A DNA stretch of 64,000 bases from Xanthomonas dyei (GTDB taxonomy: Bacteria > Pseudomonadota > Gammaproteobacteria > Xanthomonadales > Xanthomonadaceae). Location of the stretch: contig NZ_MDEE01000005.1 in NCBI RefSeq assembly GCF_002939865.1, positions 1-64,000 on the forward strand, written 5' to 3'. The position numbers and the translations under genes are program-made. This document shows, piece after piece, positions 7,204 through 16,672 of this stretch; the stretch's first letter is position 1, and each line of letters starts with the position of its first letter. The notes under the pieces are model-generated. The model was not told the origin of the DNA. It searched no databases and saw nothing but the letters and a program-made list of their open reading frames with translations.

Positions 7204-8571
7204 ATGTACAACGAAACCCTGCGCCTTGCCCAAGGCGTCGATGCCTTGACCGCACCCCTGGCCGAGCTCAACACGGCCGATGCGGTGGAATACCTCAACA
7301 CGCTCGATCGCGACGATGCGGCGCATGTGCTGGCCGCGTTGCCGCCGCCGCGTGCGGTGAAGTTGCTCGAACAACCCGAGCTGCGCGATGCCAGTGCACT
7401 GGTCGCCCTGCTGCCGGCCGAGCAGGCCGCCTCCTTGCTCGGGCAGATGGCCGACGACCGCGCCACCGATATCTTCCACGGTCTGGATACCGAGCAGCGC
7501 CAGCCGCTGCTGTGGTTGCTCAGTGCCGAGGCGCGGCTGTCGATCCAGGCGCTGATGCGCTACCCGCCCAACACCGCCGGTGCGCTGATGACCACCGAAT
7601 TCGTGGCGGTGTCCTCCGACTGGACAGTGGGCCGCACCTTGCAGCACATCCGCGAAGTGGAGCGCAGCCGCGAGACCGTTTACGCCATCTATCTGCTCGA
7701 CCCGGCCACCCGCGTGCTGCAGCAGGTGGTCACCATGCGCCGGCTGATCACCGGCGCGCCGGAGGCACCGATCCTGGAGGTGGCGCAGGTCAATCCGCCG
7801 GTCACCGTGGACCCGGCGCTGGACCAGGAAGAAGTGGCGCGCCTGATCCGCCGCCACGACCTGCTCGCGATCCCGGTGGTGGATGCGCGCGGGCATGTGC
7901 TGGGCATCGTCACCGTGGACGATGTGCTCGACGCATTGATCGCCGAATCCACCGAAGACGTGCACAAGTTCGGCGGCATGGAAGCGCTGGACAAGCCCTA
8001 CATGCACATTGGGTTTGGCCAGATGATCAAGAAGCGCGCCGGCTGGCTGAGCGTGCTGTTTCTGGGCGAAATGCTCACCGCCAGCGCCATGCAACACTTC
8101 GAGGACGAGTTGTCCAAGGCGGTGGTGCTGACCTTGTTCATTCCGTTGATCATGAGCTCGGGCGGCAACTCCGGTTCGCAGGCCACCTCGCTGCTGATCC
8201 GTTCGCTGGCGCTGCGCGAAATTCGCCTGGGCGACTGGTGGAAAGTGGCGCTGCGCGAGCTGCCCACCGGGCTGACCCTGGGCGCGATTCTGGGCGTGCT
8301 GGCGATCGTACGCATCGCCATCTGGCAAACCGCCGGCCTGTACGACTACGGCCCCCATTGGCAGATGGTGGCGCTGACCATCGGTGCGGCGCTGATCGGC
8401 ATCGTCACCTTCGGCTCGCTGTCCGGCTCGATGCTGCCATTCGTGCTGCAACGCTTCGGCTTCGATCCGGCCAGCGCCTCGGCACCGTTCGTGGCCACGC
8501 TGGTGGATGTCACCGGCTTGGTGATCTATTTCAGCATTGCGGCGGCGATCTTGAGCGGCACGTTGTTGTAA
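7204..8571 (+). CDS. mgtE: magnesium transporter MgtE
   Basis: A 455-residue inner-membrane Mg2+ channel/transporter. The order of parts is typical: an N-terminal superhelical MgtE_N domain (about 1-130, with repeated LLPAEQAASLLGQM-like helices), two CBS domains (about 135-255, including TTEFVAVSSDWTV and LLAIPVVDARGHVLGIVTVDDVLD), then five transmembrane helices from about residue 280. The pore signature SSGGNSGSQATSL is present, as is the final segment with DVTGLVIYFSIA. In known MgtE proteins the CBS/N domains close the pore when cytosolic Mg2+ is high. The gene stands alone and has a hairpin leader and a strong downstream hairpin. Confidence 0.95.
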   Translation: MYNETLRLAQGVDALTAPLAELNTADAVEYLNTLDRDDAAHVLAALPPPRAVKLLEQPELRDASALVALLPAEQAASLLGQMADDRATDIFHGLDTEQRQPLLWLLSAEARLSIQALMRYPPNTAGALMTTEFVAVSSDWTVGRTLQHIREVERSRETVYAIYLLDPATRVLQQVVTMRRLITGAPEAPILEVAQVNPPVTVDPALDQEEVARLIRRHDLLAIPVVDARGHVLGIVTVDDVLDALIAESTEDVHKFGGMEALDKPYMHIGFGQMIKKRAGWLSVLFLGEMLTASAMQHFEDELSKAVVLTLFIPLIMSSGGNSGSQATSLLIRSLALREIRLGDWWKVALRELPTGLTLGAILGVLAIVRIAIWQTAGLYDYGPHWQMVALTIGAALIGIVTFGSLSGSMLPFVLQRFGFDPASASAPFVATLVDVTGLVIYFSIAAAILSGTLL

Positions 8572-8582
8572 GACAGGGCGAT

Positions 8583-8612
8583 ACAGGCCTGGCGAGCAGT
8601 CGCCAGGCCTGT
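8583..8612 (+). terminator. 13-bp perfect hairpin after mgtE
   Basis: ACAGGCCTGGCGA, loop GCAG, then TCGCCAGGCCTGT, beginning 11 bp after the mgtE stop. There is only a weak pyrimidine tail (CTCTATGT) and no T-run, so it may work as a mRNA 3' end or with Rho. Confidence 0.65.
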
Positions 8613-8861
8613 CTCTATGTGGGACGTGTCTAGGTGGACCGAGAGGGTGATGTCTGCGCGCTGCGCGCACGGATATCGATGACTTCGTCCCTGGCGCATC
8701 AGATCAGCAGCATGGCGTATCGCCGAATGTGGCAACGCCTGTAGCGCACCCCCGGTTGCGGTAGGTCCCTAGGCTTGGCACACGCGTGCTGCACAGCGCG
8801 CCCATGCCTGGATCCATCAGTGCGTGTACCGTAGCGCGATGGCAGTGTTCTCCCCCGCACA

Positions 8862-11570
8862 ATGAGTACCTATCACCTGCAACAGGTCTTCCGCCCCAGC
8901 ACCGTTGCGGTGGTGGGTGGTAGTCCGCGCGATCGCTCGGCCGGGCGGGCGGTGGTGCGCAACCTGCGCGCGGCCGGCTTCCCCGGGCAGATCGGTTGGG
9001 TGAGCCCGCGCTACAGCGAGATCGATGGCGTGCGCACGGTGGCGCGCTTGACCGATCTGCCGTGGATACCGGACCTGGTGGTGATCACCGCGCCGGCGCG
9101 CATCGTGCCGCGCATCGTCTCCATTGCCGCGCGGCGCGGGGTGGCAGCAGCCATCATCCTTACCGCCGGTTTGGGCCGTGGCCCCGGCTCGCCGGCCGCA
9201 CGCATGGAAGCGGCCGCTCGCGCCAAGGGCATGCGCATCCTCGGCCCGCATTGCCTGGGGGTGATCGCCCCGCATGCGCGGCTCAATGCCAGCATCGCCG
9301 CGCACTGCCCGCAAGCCGGCGATCTGGCGCTGATCTCCGAATCCAGCGCCATTGCCGCTGCCTTGGTGGAGTGGGGCGTGGCGCGTTCGGTGGGGTTCTC
9401 GGCGGTGGTGTCGCTGGGCGATACGCTGGATGTGGACTTCGGCGATCTGCTCGATTACTTCGCCACCGACTACCGCACCCGCGCGATCCTGCTCTACGTC
9501 GAACGCATTGGCGATGCGCGCAAGTTCATGTCGGCCGCGCGTGCGGCCGCGCGTGCCAAACCGGTGGTGGTGGTCAAGTCCGGCCGCCAGTTCCGCATCA
9601 ATCCCAATGCCGACACCCACGCGCAGGCGCTGGCCGGCTCGGATGCGGTGTATGGCGCCGCGTTCGCGCGTGCCGGGCTGCTGCGCGTTGGCGCATTGGA
9701 CGAGTTGTTCGCCGCGGCCGAAACGCTGGGCCGGCTCGGCAGCTTCCCGGGCCGGCGTCTGGCCATCCTGAGCAATGGCGGCGGGGTGGGGCAGCTGGCG
9801 GTGGACCAGTTGGTGCTGCGTGGCGGCACCTTGGCCGAGTTATCGGCCAAGACCCTGGAGCGGCTGGACCAGTCGCTGCCGGAAGGCTGGTCGCGCAGCA
9901 ATCCGGTGGACATCATTGTCGACGCCGATGGCGCGCGCTATGCCGCGGCGATCGAAGCGCTGCTGGACGATCCCGAAAACGACGCCTTGCTGGTGGTCAA
10001 CGTGCCCACTGCATTCACCTCCTCGGCCGACGCGGCCAAGGCGCTGACCCGCGCGCTGGAGCAACGCAACCGCTATCAGCGCGACAAGCCGGTGTTTGCG
10101 GTGTGGCTGGGCCAGGACGACGCGGCGATCGCCGCGCTCAACGCCGCGCGCGTGCCCACCTACGCCACCGAATCGGATGCGGTGCGCGGCTTCACCCACC
10201 TGGTGCGCTATCGCGAGGCGCAGGCGGCGTTGATGGAAACCCCGCCCAGCCTGCCGGAAGACTTCGTGGTGGATGCCGGCATCGCGCGCGCGGTGGTCGA
10301 TGAAGCCTTGGCGGCGGGTCGGCGTTGGCTGGACCCGGTGGCGACCAACCGGCTGCTGGCGGCCTACGGCATCCCGATCGTGCCGTTGCAGGTGGCCACC
10401 ACTGCCAACGAGGCCGCCTTGCTGGCCGACCCGCTGCTGGCAATGGGGCGCACGGTCACCTTGAAGGTGTTGTCCGGCGACATCGCGCACAAGTCCGACG
10501 TGGATGGCGTGCGCCTGAACCTGTCCAGCGTGGCGGCGGTGCGCGAGGCGGCGGCCGGCATCCTGGCGCGTGCCCGCGCCGCGCTGCCGAACGCAGTCAT
10601 CGAAGGGGTGATCGTGCAGCCCACCGTGTTGCGGCCCAAGGCGCGCGAGTTGATCGCCGGCATTGCCGACGACCCGGTATTTGGCCCGGCGATCGTGTTC
10701 GGCCGCGGCGGCACCGCGGTGGAGGTGATCAACGACCGCGAACTGGCGCTGCCACCACTGGATCTACGCCTGGCGCACGAGCTGATCGGCCGCACCCGCG
10801 TTTCGCGCATCCTCAAGGCCTATCGCGACGTGCCGGCCGCCGACGAGCGCGCCGTGGCGCTGGTGCTGGTCAAGCTGGCGCAGCTGGCGGCCGACATCCC
10901 GGAAATCACCGAGCTGGATATCAACCCGCTGCTGGCCGACCGCGATGGCGTGATCGCGCTGGACGCCCGCGTGGCGGTGGCGCCGGCGCGCAAGCTGCAC
11001 AAGGGCCGCGGCCATCCGCGTTTTGCGATCTTCCCGTACCCGAAGGAATGGGAGCGCCAGATCGCGCTCGGCGATGGCACCCATGCGTTGGTGCGCCCGG
11101 TGCGCCCGGAAGACGATGCATTGTTCCGCGCCTTCTTCGCGCGGGTCACCGACGAAGACCTGCGGTTGCGGTTCTTCCAGTCGGTCAAGCATTTCAGCCA
11201 CGAATTCATCGCCCGCCTGACCCAGCTGGACTACGCGCGCTCGATCGCGCTGGTGGCCATCGACCCCAAGACCGGCGACATGCTTGGCGCGGTGCGCCTG
11301 CATGCCGACGCCGATTACGAGCGTGGCGAGTACGGCATCCTGATCCGCTCCGACCTCAAGGGCCACGGCATCGGCTGGCAGCTGATGCGCATCATGATCG
11401 AGTACGCACGCTGGCTGGGCCTGAAGCAGATCGAAGGCCAGGTACTGCGTGAGAACCGCACCATGCTGGCGATGTGCCAGAGCCTGGGCTTCGGCGTACG
11501 CCCGGATCCGGACGATGCGACCCTGATGGCGGTGACACTCCCTATAATGGGCGAGCCGCGCCCGGCCTGA
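8862..11570 (+). CDS. pat: Pat-type protein lysine acetyltransferase (ADP-forming acyl-CoA synthetase-like/GNAT fusion)
   Basis: A 902-residue cytosolic fusion with the architecture of YfiQ/Pat. The parts are a CoA-binding Rossmann domain (about 1-130, starting FRPSTVAVVGGSPRDRSAG), a succinyl-CoA-ligase-like domain with GPHCLGV and a following LISESSAIAAAL segment, an ATP-grasp domain (about 480-700, with KVLSGDIAHKSDVDGVRLN and ELDINPLLAD), and a C-terminal GNAT domain (about 740-890, with the acetyl-CoA loop KGHGIGWQLM). In relatives the GNAT domain acetylates metabolic enzymes such as acetyl-CoA synthetase, and the synthetase part is regulatory. Whether the synthetase half is active here cannot be told. 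It is monocistronic. Confidence 0.9.
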   Translation: MSTYHLQQVFRPSTVAVVGGSPRDRSAGRAVVRNLRAAGFPGQIGWVSPRYSEIDGVRTVARLTDLPWIPDLVVITAPARIVPRIVSIAARRGVAAAIILTAGLGRGPGSPAARMEAAARAKGMRILGPHCLGVIAPHARLNASIAAHCPQAGDLALISESSAIAAALVEWGVARSVGFSAVVSLGDTLDVDFGDLLDYFATDYRTRAILLYVERIGDARKFMSAARAAARAKPVVVVKSGRQFRINPNADTHAQALAGSDAVYGAAFARAGLLRVGALDELFAAAETLGRLGSFPGRRLAILSNGGGVGQLAVDQLVLRGGTLAELSAKTLERLDQSLPEGWSRSNPVDIIVDADGARYAAAIEALLDDPENDALLVVNVPTAFTSSADAAKALTRALEQRNRYQRDKPVFAVWLGQDDAAIAALNAARVPTYATESDAVRGFTHLVRYREAQAALMETPPSLPEDFVVDAGIARAVVDEALAAGRRWLDPVATNRLLAAYGIPIVPLQVATTANEAALLADPLLAMGRTVTLKVLSGDIAHKSDVDGVRLNLSSVAAVREAAAGILARARAALPNAVIEGVIVQPTVLRPKARELIAGIADDPVFGPAIVFGRGGTAVEVINDRELALPPLDLRLAHELIGRTRVSRILKAYRDVPAADERAVALVLVKLAQLAADIPEITELDINPLLADRDGVIALDARVAVAPARKLHKGRGHPRFAIFPYPKEWERQIALGDGTHALVRPVRPEDDALFRAFFARVTDEDLRLRFFQSVKHFSHEFIARLTQLDYARSIALVAIDPKTGDMLGAVRLHADADYERGEYGILIRSDLKGHGIGWQLMRIMIEYARWLGLKQIEGQVLRENRTMLAMCQSLGFGVRPDPDDATLMAVTLPIMGEPRPA

Positions 11571-11676
11571 CGTTGCGTCACGCCGCGGTCCCCCATCCTC
11601 CACCGCACGCCGGATCTGCCGGGCTTTGCCCTGGCCCGTTGTTCCGGCTGTCGTCTCGGCCCGCCTGGGAGTGTCA

Positions 11677-12720
11677 ATGTTTCGCGAGTTCAGAATGTCG
11701 TTGTTGGTCGCTGCCGTCTGCCTGGGCGTTGCTGCCTGGTGGGGCCACACCACCTCAATGGGCCTGTGGCAGGCGTTGTGGCTGTGCCTGGTGCTGAGCG
11801 TGCTGGAGGTGTCGTTGTCGTTCGACAACGCGGTGGTCAATGCCGGTGTGCTCAAGCACATGGATGCGTTCTGGCAGAAGCTGTTCCTCACCGTGGGCAT
11901 CCTGATCGCGGTGTTCGGCATGCGCCTGGTATTCCCGATCGTGATCGTGTCGGTGGCCACCGGCATGGGCCTGGTGCCGGTGATGCAGATGGCGCTCAAG
12001 GAGCCGGACCGCTATAGCCAGGTGCTGACCGACAACTACCCGTCCATCGCCGCCTTCGGTGGCATGTTCCTGTTGCTGGTGTTCCTCAACTTCCTGTTCG
12101 ACCAGGAGCGCAAGCTGCACTGGCTCGGCCCGGTGGAGCGGCTGGTCGGCAAGCTGGGCAAGGCCGATGCGATGTCGGTCATCGTGGCGGTCACGGTCCT
12201 GCTGTGCACCAAGCTGTTCCTGCCCGAGGCGATCTTCCAGAGCGTGCTGTTCGCCGGCTTGGGCGGCATCCTGCTGTATCTGCTGGTGGGCAGCGTGGAT
12301 GCCTTGTTCGAGTCCGAAGAGAGCGAAGACGGCAGCATGGGCCCGGCCAAGCGCTCGGGCATTGCCGCGTTCTTGTACCTGGAAGTGCTGGACGCCTCGT
12401 TCTCGTTCGACGGCGTGATCGGCGCGTTCGCGATCACCCGCGACGTGGTGATCATCATGCTGGGCCTGGCGATCGGCGCGATGTTCGTGCGCTCGATGAC
12501 GGTCTATCTGGTGCACAAGGGCACGCTGGACGAGTTCGTGTTCCTGGAGCACGGCGCGCATTACGCCATCGGCGTGCTGGCGATCATCATGCTGGTGGGT
12601 ACCGTCTACCACGTGCCGGAAGTGCTGACCGGCCTGATCGGCGTGGCCTTCATCGCCGCCTCGGTGTGGTCGTCGATTCGCTACCGCAAGCGCCACCACA
12701 TCGGCCCGACCGAGATCTGA
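11677..12720 (+). CDS. DUF475 family integral membrane protein (TerC-like)
   Basis: A 347-residue protein with about nine transmembrane helices. The repeated acidic motif SLSFDNAVVNA (about residue 45) and SFSFDGVIGAF (about residue 243) marks the DUF475/TerC-like group of putative metal exporters. The cytosolic loop near residue 215 is acidic (ESEESEDGS). The ATG at 11677 was chosen because GGGAG sits 5 nt upstream; an ATG at 11626 in frame lacks such a site and would add a non-conserved extension. Substrate is unknown; TerC relatives are linked to Mn2+ export. Confidence 0.85.
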   Translation: MFREFRMSLLVAAVCLGVAAWWGHTTSMGLWQALWLCLVLSVLEVSLSFDNAVVNAGVLKHMDAFWQKLFLTVGILIAVFGMRLVFPIVIVSVATGMGLVPVMQMALKEPDRYSQVLTDNYPSIAAFGGMFLLLVFLNFLFDQERKLHWLGPVERLVGKLGKADAMSVIVAVTVLLCTKLFLPEAIFQSVLFAGLGGILLYLLVGSVDALFESEESEDGSMGPAKRSGIAAFLYLEVLDASFSFDGVIGAFAITRDVVIIMLGLAIGAMFVRSMTVYLVHKGTLDEFVFLEHGAHYAIGVLAIIMLVGTVYHVPEVLTGLIGVAFIAASVWSSIRYRKRHHIGPTEI

Positions 12721-12863
12721 AGCTGCGCACCGGCCGCGCCCAAGGCGTCACGCTGTTCACTTGAGAGCGGCCGGACTGCGCCTTCGTGGCCATCGGACGG
12801 ACGTGTGCCGCTAGTTCTGTGGCTTGGCTGCAAGGCCCCTCCCTGCCCGCGGCGCTGTGAGTT

Positions 12864-13001
12864 TGCTGCAGGGTCCTTGCCCGCCCACCATCACGGGACA
12901 CGCCGTGAATCCGTCCCTGGAGGCTCTTACGCGGCATCCATGCCGCGTAAGGTCCCGCGACGGTGGGCGGGCAAGGACCAGTCGAGATGGTCGGTATGCA
13001 C
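12864..13001 (+). repeat. composite hairpin repeat, copy A (direct)
   Basis: 28-nt arms at 12872-12899 and 12952-12979 pair with two mismatches and enclose a second perfect palindrome, CTTACGCGGCAT-CC-ATGCCGCGTAAG (12926-12951). A conserved text ACACGCCGTGAATCCGTCC lies in the left half. It forms an inverted pair with copy B 110 bp away; further copies are at 62343-62443 and 62479-62590. The stretch 12721-13996 contains no gene, only these repeats and the nrdA promoter region. Confidence 0.75.
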
Positions 13002-13109
13002 GTAAAAAGTAGTGCTTGATGCGCGTTGTCGGATCATGACGCGCCTGATCAACGTTTGATATGCAACGCGCTACAAACCGCTTTCACGCGACCACCGACC
13101 AACGTTCTG

Positions 13110-13215
13110 GTGCGGTGTCCTCACCGATTGCGGGACCGTTGGCGGCATGGATGCCGCCACCGAGCCCCCAGGGACGGGTTCACGGCGTGTCCCGCGAGCG
13201 GTAAGGGCACCGCGC
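13110..13215 (-). repeat. composite hairpin repeat, copy B (inverted)
   Basis: Same family as copy A in the opposite orientation. The outer arms at about 13112-13136 and 13189-13213 pair imperfectly, and the inner palindrome is GGCGGCAT-GG-ATGCCGCC at 13141-13158. The conserved inner text appears as its reverse complement GGACGGGTTCACGGCGTGT. Confidence 0.7.
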
Positions 13216-13584
13216 CCTCGACCTGGATTCGGCAGTGGCGAGGTCCTCGCGTTGCCGGGCGTACCACGCGACATCGCTCCGCGTCGGTCAATCGCCCGGG
13301 CGATGCTTGGTTGCGGGGCTCCGTACTGATGAAGTGTGTTGGCGCGTGTTGCGGATATGCCGCCGTTTGAGCAGCGCGCCAGGCGTGCGGTGCCGGCTGA
13401 GGCAGTGACGGCCAACTGTGACCGGCTTCAGCCTCGATGCGTGTCGCAGCCAACCCAACCGAACCCAACTGGTCGGCAAAAATGCCGGTTTGGGCCTTGA
13501 CTGCGCAGTCGACTTGGCGGGTCCTGCGGCCTGGCGACGACCGTTCGTCAGACAGTGCTTTGTGCCACAAGGGTTTGCGGGTTT

Positions 13585-13632
13585 TTCCCACATTTGGTGT
13601 TGACCCCTCCCAGGTACCCCACTATCTTGGGG
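13585..13632 (+). promoter_or_regulatory. candidate nrdA promoter with two NrdR boxes
   Basis: TTGACC (13600-13605), a 17-bp spacer and TATCTT (13623-13628) form a good sigma-70-type promoter. Two 16-bp sites resembling the NrdR box overlap its -35 and -10: TTCCCACATTTGGTGT (13585-13600) and CCCCACTATCTTGGGG (13617-13632). Their spacing is 32 bp, which is the usual separation of paired NrdR boxes. The leader to the chosen nrdA start would be about 360 nt, which is long. Confidence 0.55.
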
Positions 13633-13996
13633 CAGTCGGTGGTTGGTTGCCCAAGGTGGCCGGACCAGTGGGAGCATCTATCGCGGCAGGGTCGCGGTCG
13701 AAATGGCCTCCCAGCCGCGGTCGCATTCATGACTACAAGCCATCCGGGCAGCGTCTGGACCTGGCGACGTGGTCCTGTTGCGCCGCTGTTGTTTCGCCAC
13801 CGACCACCACGCGACAGCACACCGCGCGGTGGCGACCGTGGAATCTCCGGTAAGGAGATGGCTGGTGATGGCGATGCCGCCGCAGACTGCGTGTCTTGCG
13901 TGCTGGTCGTCCCGCACCGCCATCGCTGTCCAGGGAGTCCGGAACCGGTCGCAGCCCGTCCCCGAGCGGGTTCGTGTGCCTACGCATGGAGGACGC

Positions 13997-16495
13997 ATGA
14001 CCACCAACGACACCCTTGCCGCGATCGCCGCCGGTACCCTAACCAACACCAGCGTTCCCGCCAGTGTCAGCGCGCCCGCCTGCAGCGCGCCGGAGTTGAC
14101 CGACCCGTCGGACGTCGTGCCGCCCCCCCGCCAAGCCATTGCAATGCACGCACAGACCATCGAAGAACAAACCGTCTCCACCTGGATCACCAAGGAAGCG
14201 GGCAACCGCAAGATTCCGTTCGAGGCCGAGCGCCTGGACCGCGCGATCGACCAGATCCATGCCGAATTCCCGCAGCTGGACGTGGCCGACTACAAGCGCT
14301 CGGTGTTCGGCTTTGTCGAGCGCAAGGACAGCGTCAACGCCGACGACCTGGTCGACCATCTGATCCGCGAGGCCGAAGCCCGCGTCGATCTGACCACCCC
14401 GGAGTGGGAGCACTTCGCCGCGCGCCTGTACCTGCGCCGCCTCTACAAGCGCGCCAGCCGCAACCGGTTCTACGACGCCAGCCAGAAGTACGGCTCGTTC
14501 GTCGGCCTGCAGGAAAGCCTGGCCGACCGCAATGTCTATTCCAACGACATCCTGCGCCGCTATTCCAAGGACGAGCTGATCGAAGCCGGCAAGATGATCG
14601 AGCCCGAGCGCGACAAGCTGTTCGCCTATAACGGCCTGTATCTGCTGGCCACCCGTTACCTGGCCACCGACAACTCGCGCGGCGTGTTCGAGCTGCCGCA
14701 GGAGCGTTGGCTGACGATCGCGCTGTACCTGATGCAGGACGAGATCGGCACCGGCAAGGGCAGCCGCGAGCGCCGCATGCAGCTGGTGGGCGAGGCCTAC
14801 TGGGCGCTGTCCAACCTGTACATGACCGTGGCAACGCCGACGCTGGCCAATGCCGGCAAGGTCGGCGGCCAGCTGTCGAGCTGCTTCATCGACACCGTCG
14901 ACGACAGCCTGCAGGGCATCTACGACTCCAACACCGACGTGGCGCGCGTGTCCAAGCACGGTGGCGGCGTGGGCGCGTACCTGGGCTATGTGCGTTCGTC
15001 CGGCTCGGCGATCCGCGGCGTGTCCAATTCGTCTGGCGGCGTGGTGCCGTGGATCAAGCAGCTCAACAACACCGCCGTGTCGGTGGACCAGCTGGGCCAG
15101 CGCAAGGGCGCCATCGCGGTCTATCTGGACATCTTCCACCGCGACATCGAAGCGTTCCTGGACCTGCGCTTGAACAACGGCGACCAGCGCCTGCGCGCGC
15201 ACGACGTGTTCACCTCGGTGTGCATCCCGGACCTGTTCATGGAAGCGGTCGAGCGTCGCGGCGACTGGTACCTGTTCGATCCGCACGAGGTCAAGCGGGT
15301 CAAGGGCTGGTACCTGCAGGATTTCTACGACGAGAAGAAGGGCGACGCCAACAGCAGCTTCCGTCGCAAGTACGAAGAAGTCGTTGCCGACGAGCGCATC
15401 ACGCGCAAGACCGTCAAGGCGATCGAAATCTTCAAGCGCATCATGGTCAGCCAGCTGGAAACCGGCAACCCGTTCATGTTCTATCGCGATGAAGTCAATC
15501 GCAAGAACCCGAACAAGCACGAGGGCATGGTCTATTCGTCCAACCTGTGCACCGAGATCCTGCAGAACATGAGCCCGACGCGGATGATGCAGGAGATCAT
15601 CAGCGGCAATCAGATCGTCACCACCAAGAAGGCGGGCGACTTCGTCGTGTGCAACCTGTCCTCGATCAACCTGGGCCGCGCAATCATCGCGCAGGACGAC
15701 CAGGCCGATCTGCTGGGCGCCGACGTGCTGGAGCGGCTGATCCCGATCCAGGTGCGCATGCTCGACAACGTGATCGATCTCAACCAGCTGCCGGTGCCGC
15801 AGGCCACGATCACCAACCAGAAGTACCGCGCCATCGGCCTGGGCACCTTCGGCTGGCATCACCTGCTGGCGCAGAAGGCCATCCATTGGAATGCCAAGGA
15901 AGCCGAGGATTACAGCGACGAACTGTATGAGCGCATCAACTACCTGACCATCCAGGCGAGCATGGAGCTGGCCAAGGAAAAGGGCACCTACAGCGTGTTC
16001 CGCGGCAGCGACTGGCATAACGGCGAGTACTTCCGTGCGCGCGATTACAACAGCCCGCAGTGGCTGGAGTTGTCGGCACAGGTGTCGGTCAATGGCGTGC
16101 GCAATGCGTGGATGCTGGCCGTGGCGCCGAACATGAGCACCGCACAGATCGCCGGCTCCACCGCGTCGATCGATCCGATCTACAGCGCGTTCTACTACGA
16201 AGAAAAGAAGGACTTCCGTCGTCCGGTCGCCGCTCCGGGCCTGTCGCTGGAAACCTGGCCGTACTACGAAAAGGGCGCCTACAAGGTCGACCAGTTCGCC
16301 AGCGTGCGCCAGAACGCGCGTCGTCAGCGCCACATCGACCAGTCGATCAGCTTCAACTTCTATGTGCCCAGCACCATCCGTGCGAGCACGTTGCTGGATC
16401 TGCACATGACCGCCTGGCGCGAAGGCTTGAAGACCACGTACTACGTGCGCTCCAACGACATCGACATCAGTGAGTGCGAGTGGTGTTCGAGCTAA
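13997..16495 (+). CDS. nrdA: ribonucleoside-diphosphate reductase class I, alpha subunit
   Basis: An 832-residue large subunit that reduces ribonucleotides to deoxyribonucleotides in the cytosol with NrdB. Visible catalytic parts are the first redox Cys in QLSSCFIDT, the NLCTEIL loop carrying the thiyl-radical Cys and Glu, the partner Cys in VVCNLSSINLGR, the Tyr-Tyr pair of the radical path in LKTTYYVRSND, and the C-terminal CEWCSS redox tail. An ATP-cone-like region is near residues 55-145. The start at 13997 has GGAGG 4 nt upstream; ATG 13868 is in frame behind TAAGGAG and would add 43 unusual residues. The N-terminal 50 residues are Ala/Thr/Pro-rich and not conserved-looking. Confidence 0.95.
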   Translation: MTTNDTLAAIAAGTLTNTSVPASVSAPACSAPELTDPSDVVPPPRQAIAMHAQTIEEQTVSTWITKEAGNRKIPFEAERLDRAIDQIHAEFPQLDVADYKRSVFGFVERKDSVNADDLVDHLIREAEARVDLTTPEWEHFAARLYLRRLYKRASRNRFYDASQKYGSFVGLQESLADRNVYSNDILRRYSKDELIEAGKMIEPERDKLFAYNGLYLLATRYLATDNSRGVFELPQERWLTIALYLMQDEIGTGKGSRERRMQLVGEAYWALSNLYMTVATPTLANAGKVGGQLSSCFIDTVDDSLQGIYDSNTDVARVSKHGGGVGAYLGYVRSSGSAIRGVSNSSGGVVPWIKQLNNTAVSVDQLGQRKGAIAVYLDIFHRDIEAFLDLRLNNGDQRLRAHDVFTSVCIPDLFMEAVERRGDWYLFDPHEVKRVKGWYLQDFYDEKKGDANSSFRRKYEEVVADERITRKTVKAIEIFKRIMVSQLETGNPFMFYRDEVNRKNPNKHEGMVYSSNLCTEILQNMSPTRMMQEIISGNQIVTTKKAGDFVVCNLSSINLGRAIIAQDDQADLLGADVLERLIPIQVRMLDNVIDLNQLPVPQATITNQKYRAIGLGTFGWHHLLAQKAIHWNAKEAEDYSDELYERINYLTIQASMELAKEKGTYSVFRGSDWHNGEYFRARDYNSPQWLELSAQVSVNGVRNAWMLAVAPNMSTAQIAGSTASIDPIYSAFYYEEKKDFRRPVAAPGLSLETWPYYEKGAYKVDQFASVRQNARRQRHIDQSISFNFYVPSTIRASTLLDLHMTAWREGLKTTYYVRSNDIDISECEWCSS

Positions 16496-16583
16496 AGCGC
16501 ATTCGCGCTTTCGCTCCCCACGGTTCGCAGTGCGAACGGTGGGCCCCGGCTCATCAGCACCCACACCCCGCGCTTTTGGCGCG

Positions 16584-16600
16584 CCCCCTGACTCAGGGGG
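16584..16600. repeat. hairpin in the nrdA-nrdB spacer
   Basis: CCCCCTG-ACT-CAGGGGG at 16584-16600, followed by CTTTCC. A second imperfect hairpin (CCCACGGTTCGCA pairing with TGCGAACGGTGGG, one mismatch) lies at about 16517-16543. The 177-bp spacer may cause partial termination or mRNA processing between the two subunit genes. Confidence 0.45.
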
Positions 16601-16672
16601 CTTTCCTCCAGAACGATTTGTTGTCGCCGTTCCCGTTTGTACGTGCGACGCCTGAAAGACGAGTAGAGACCC

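Noticed and set aside
7171-8670. A 499-codon minus-strand open frame opposite mgtE
   Set aside because: Shadow of mgtE; biased amino-acid content and no motif.
13632-13996. A cobalamin riboswitch in the nrdA leader
   Set aside because: Considered because some nrdA leaders carry one, but no B12-box-like core (GCCACTG context) was found.
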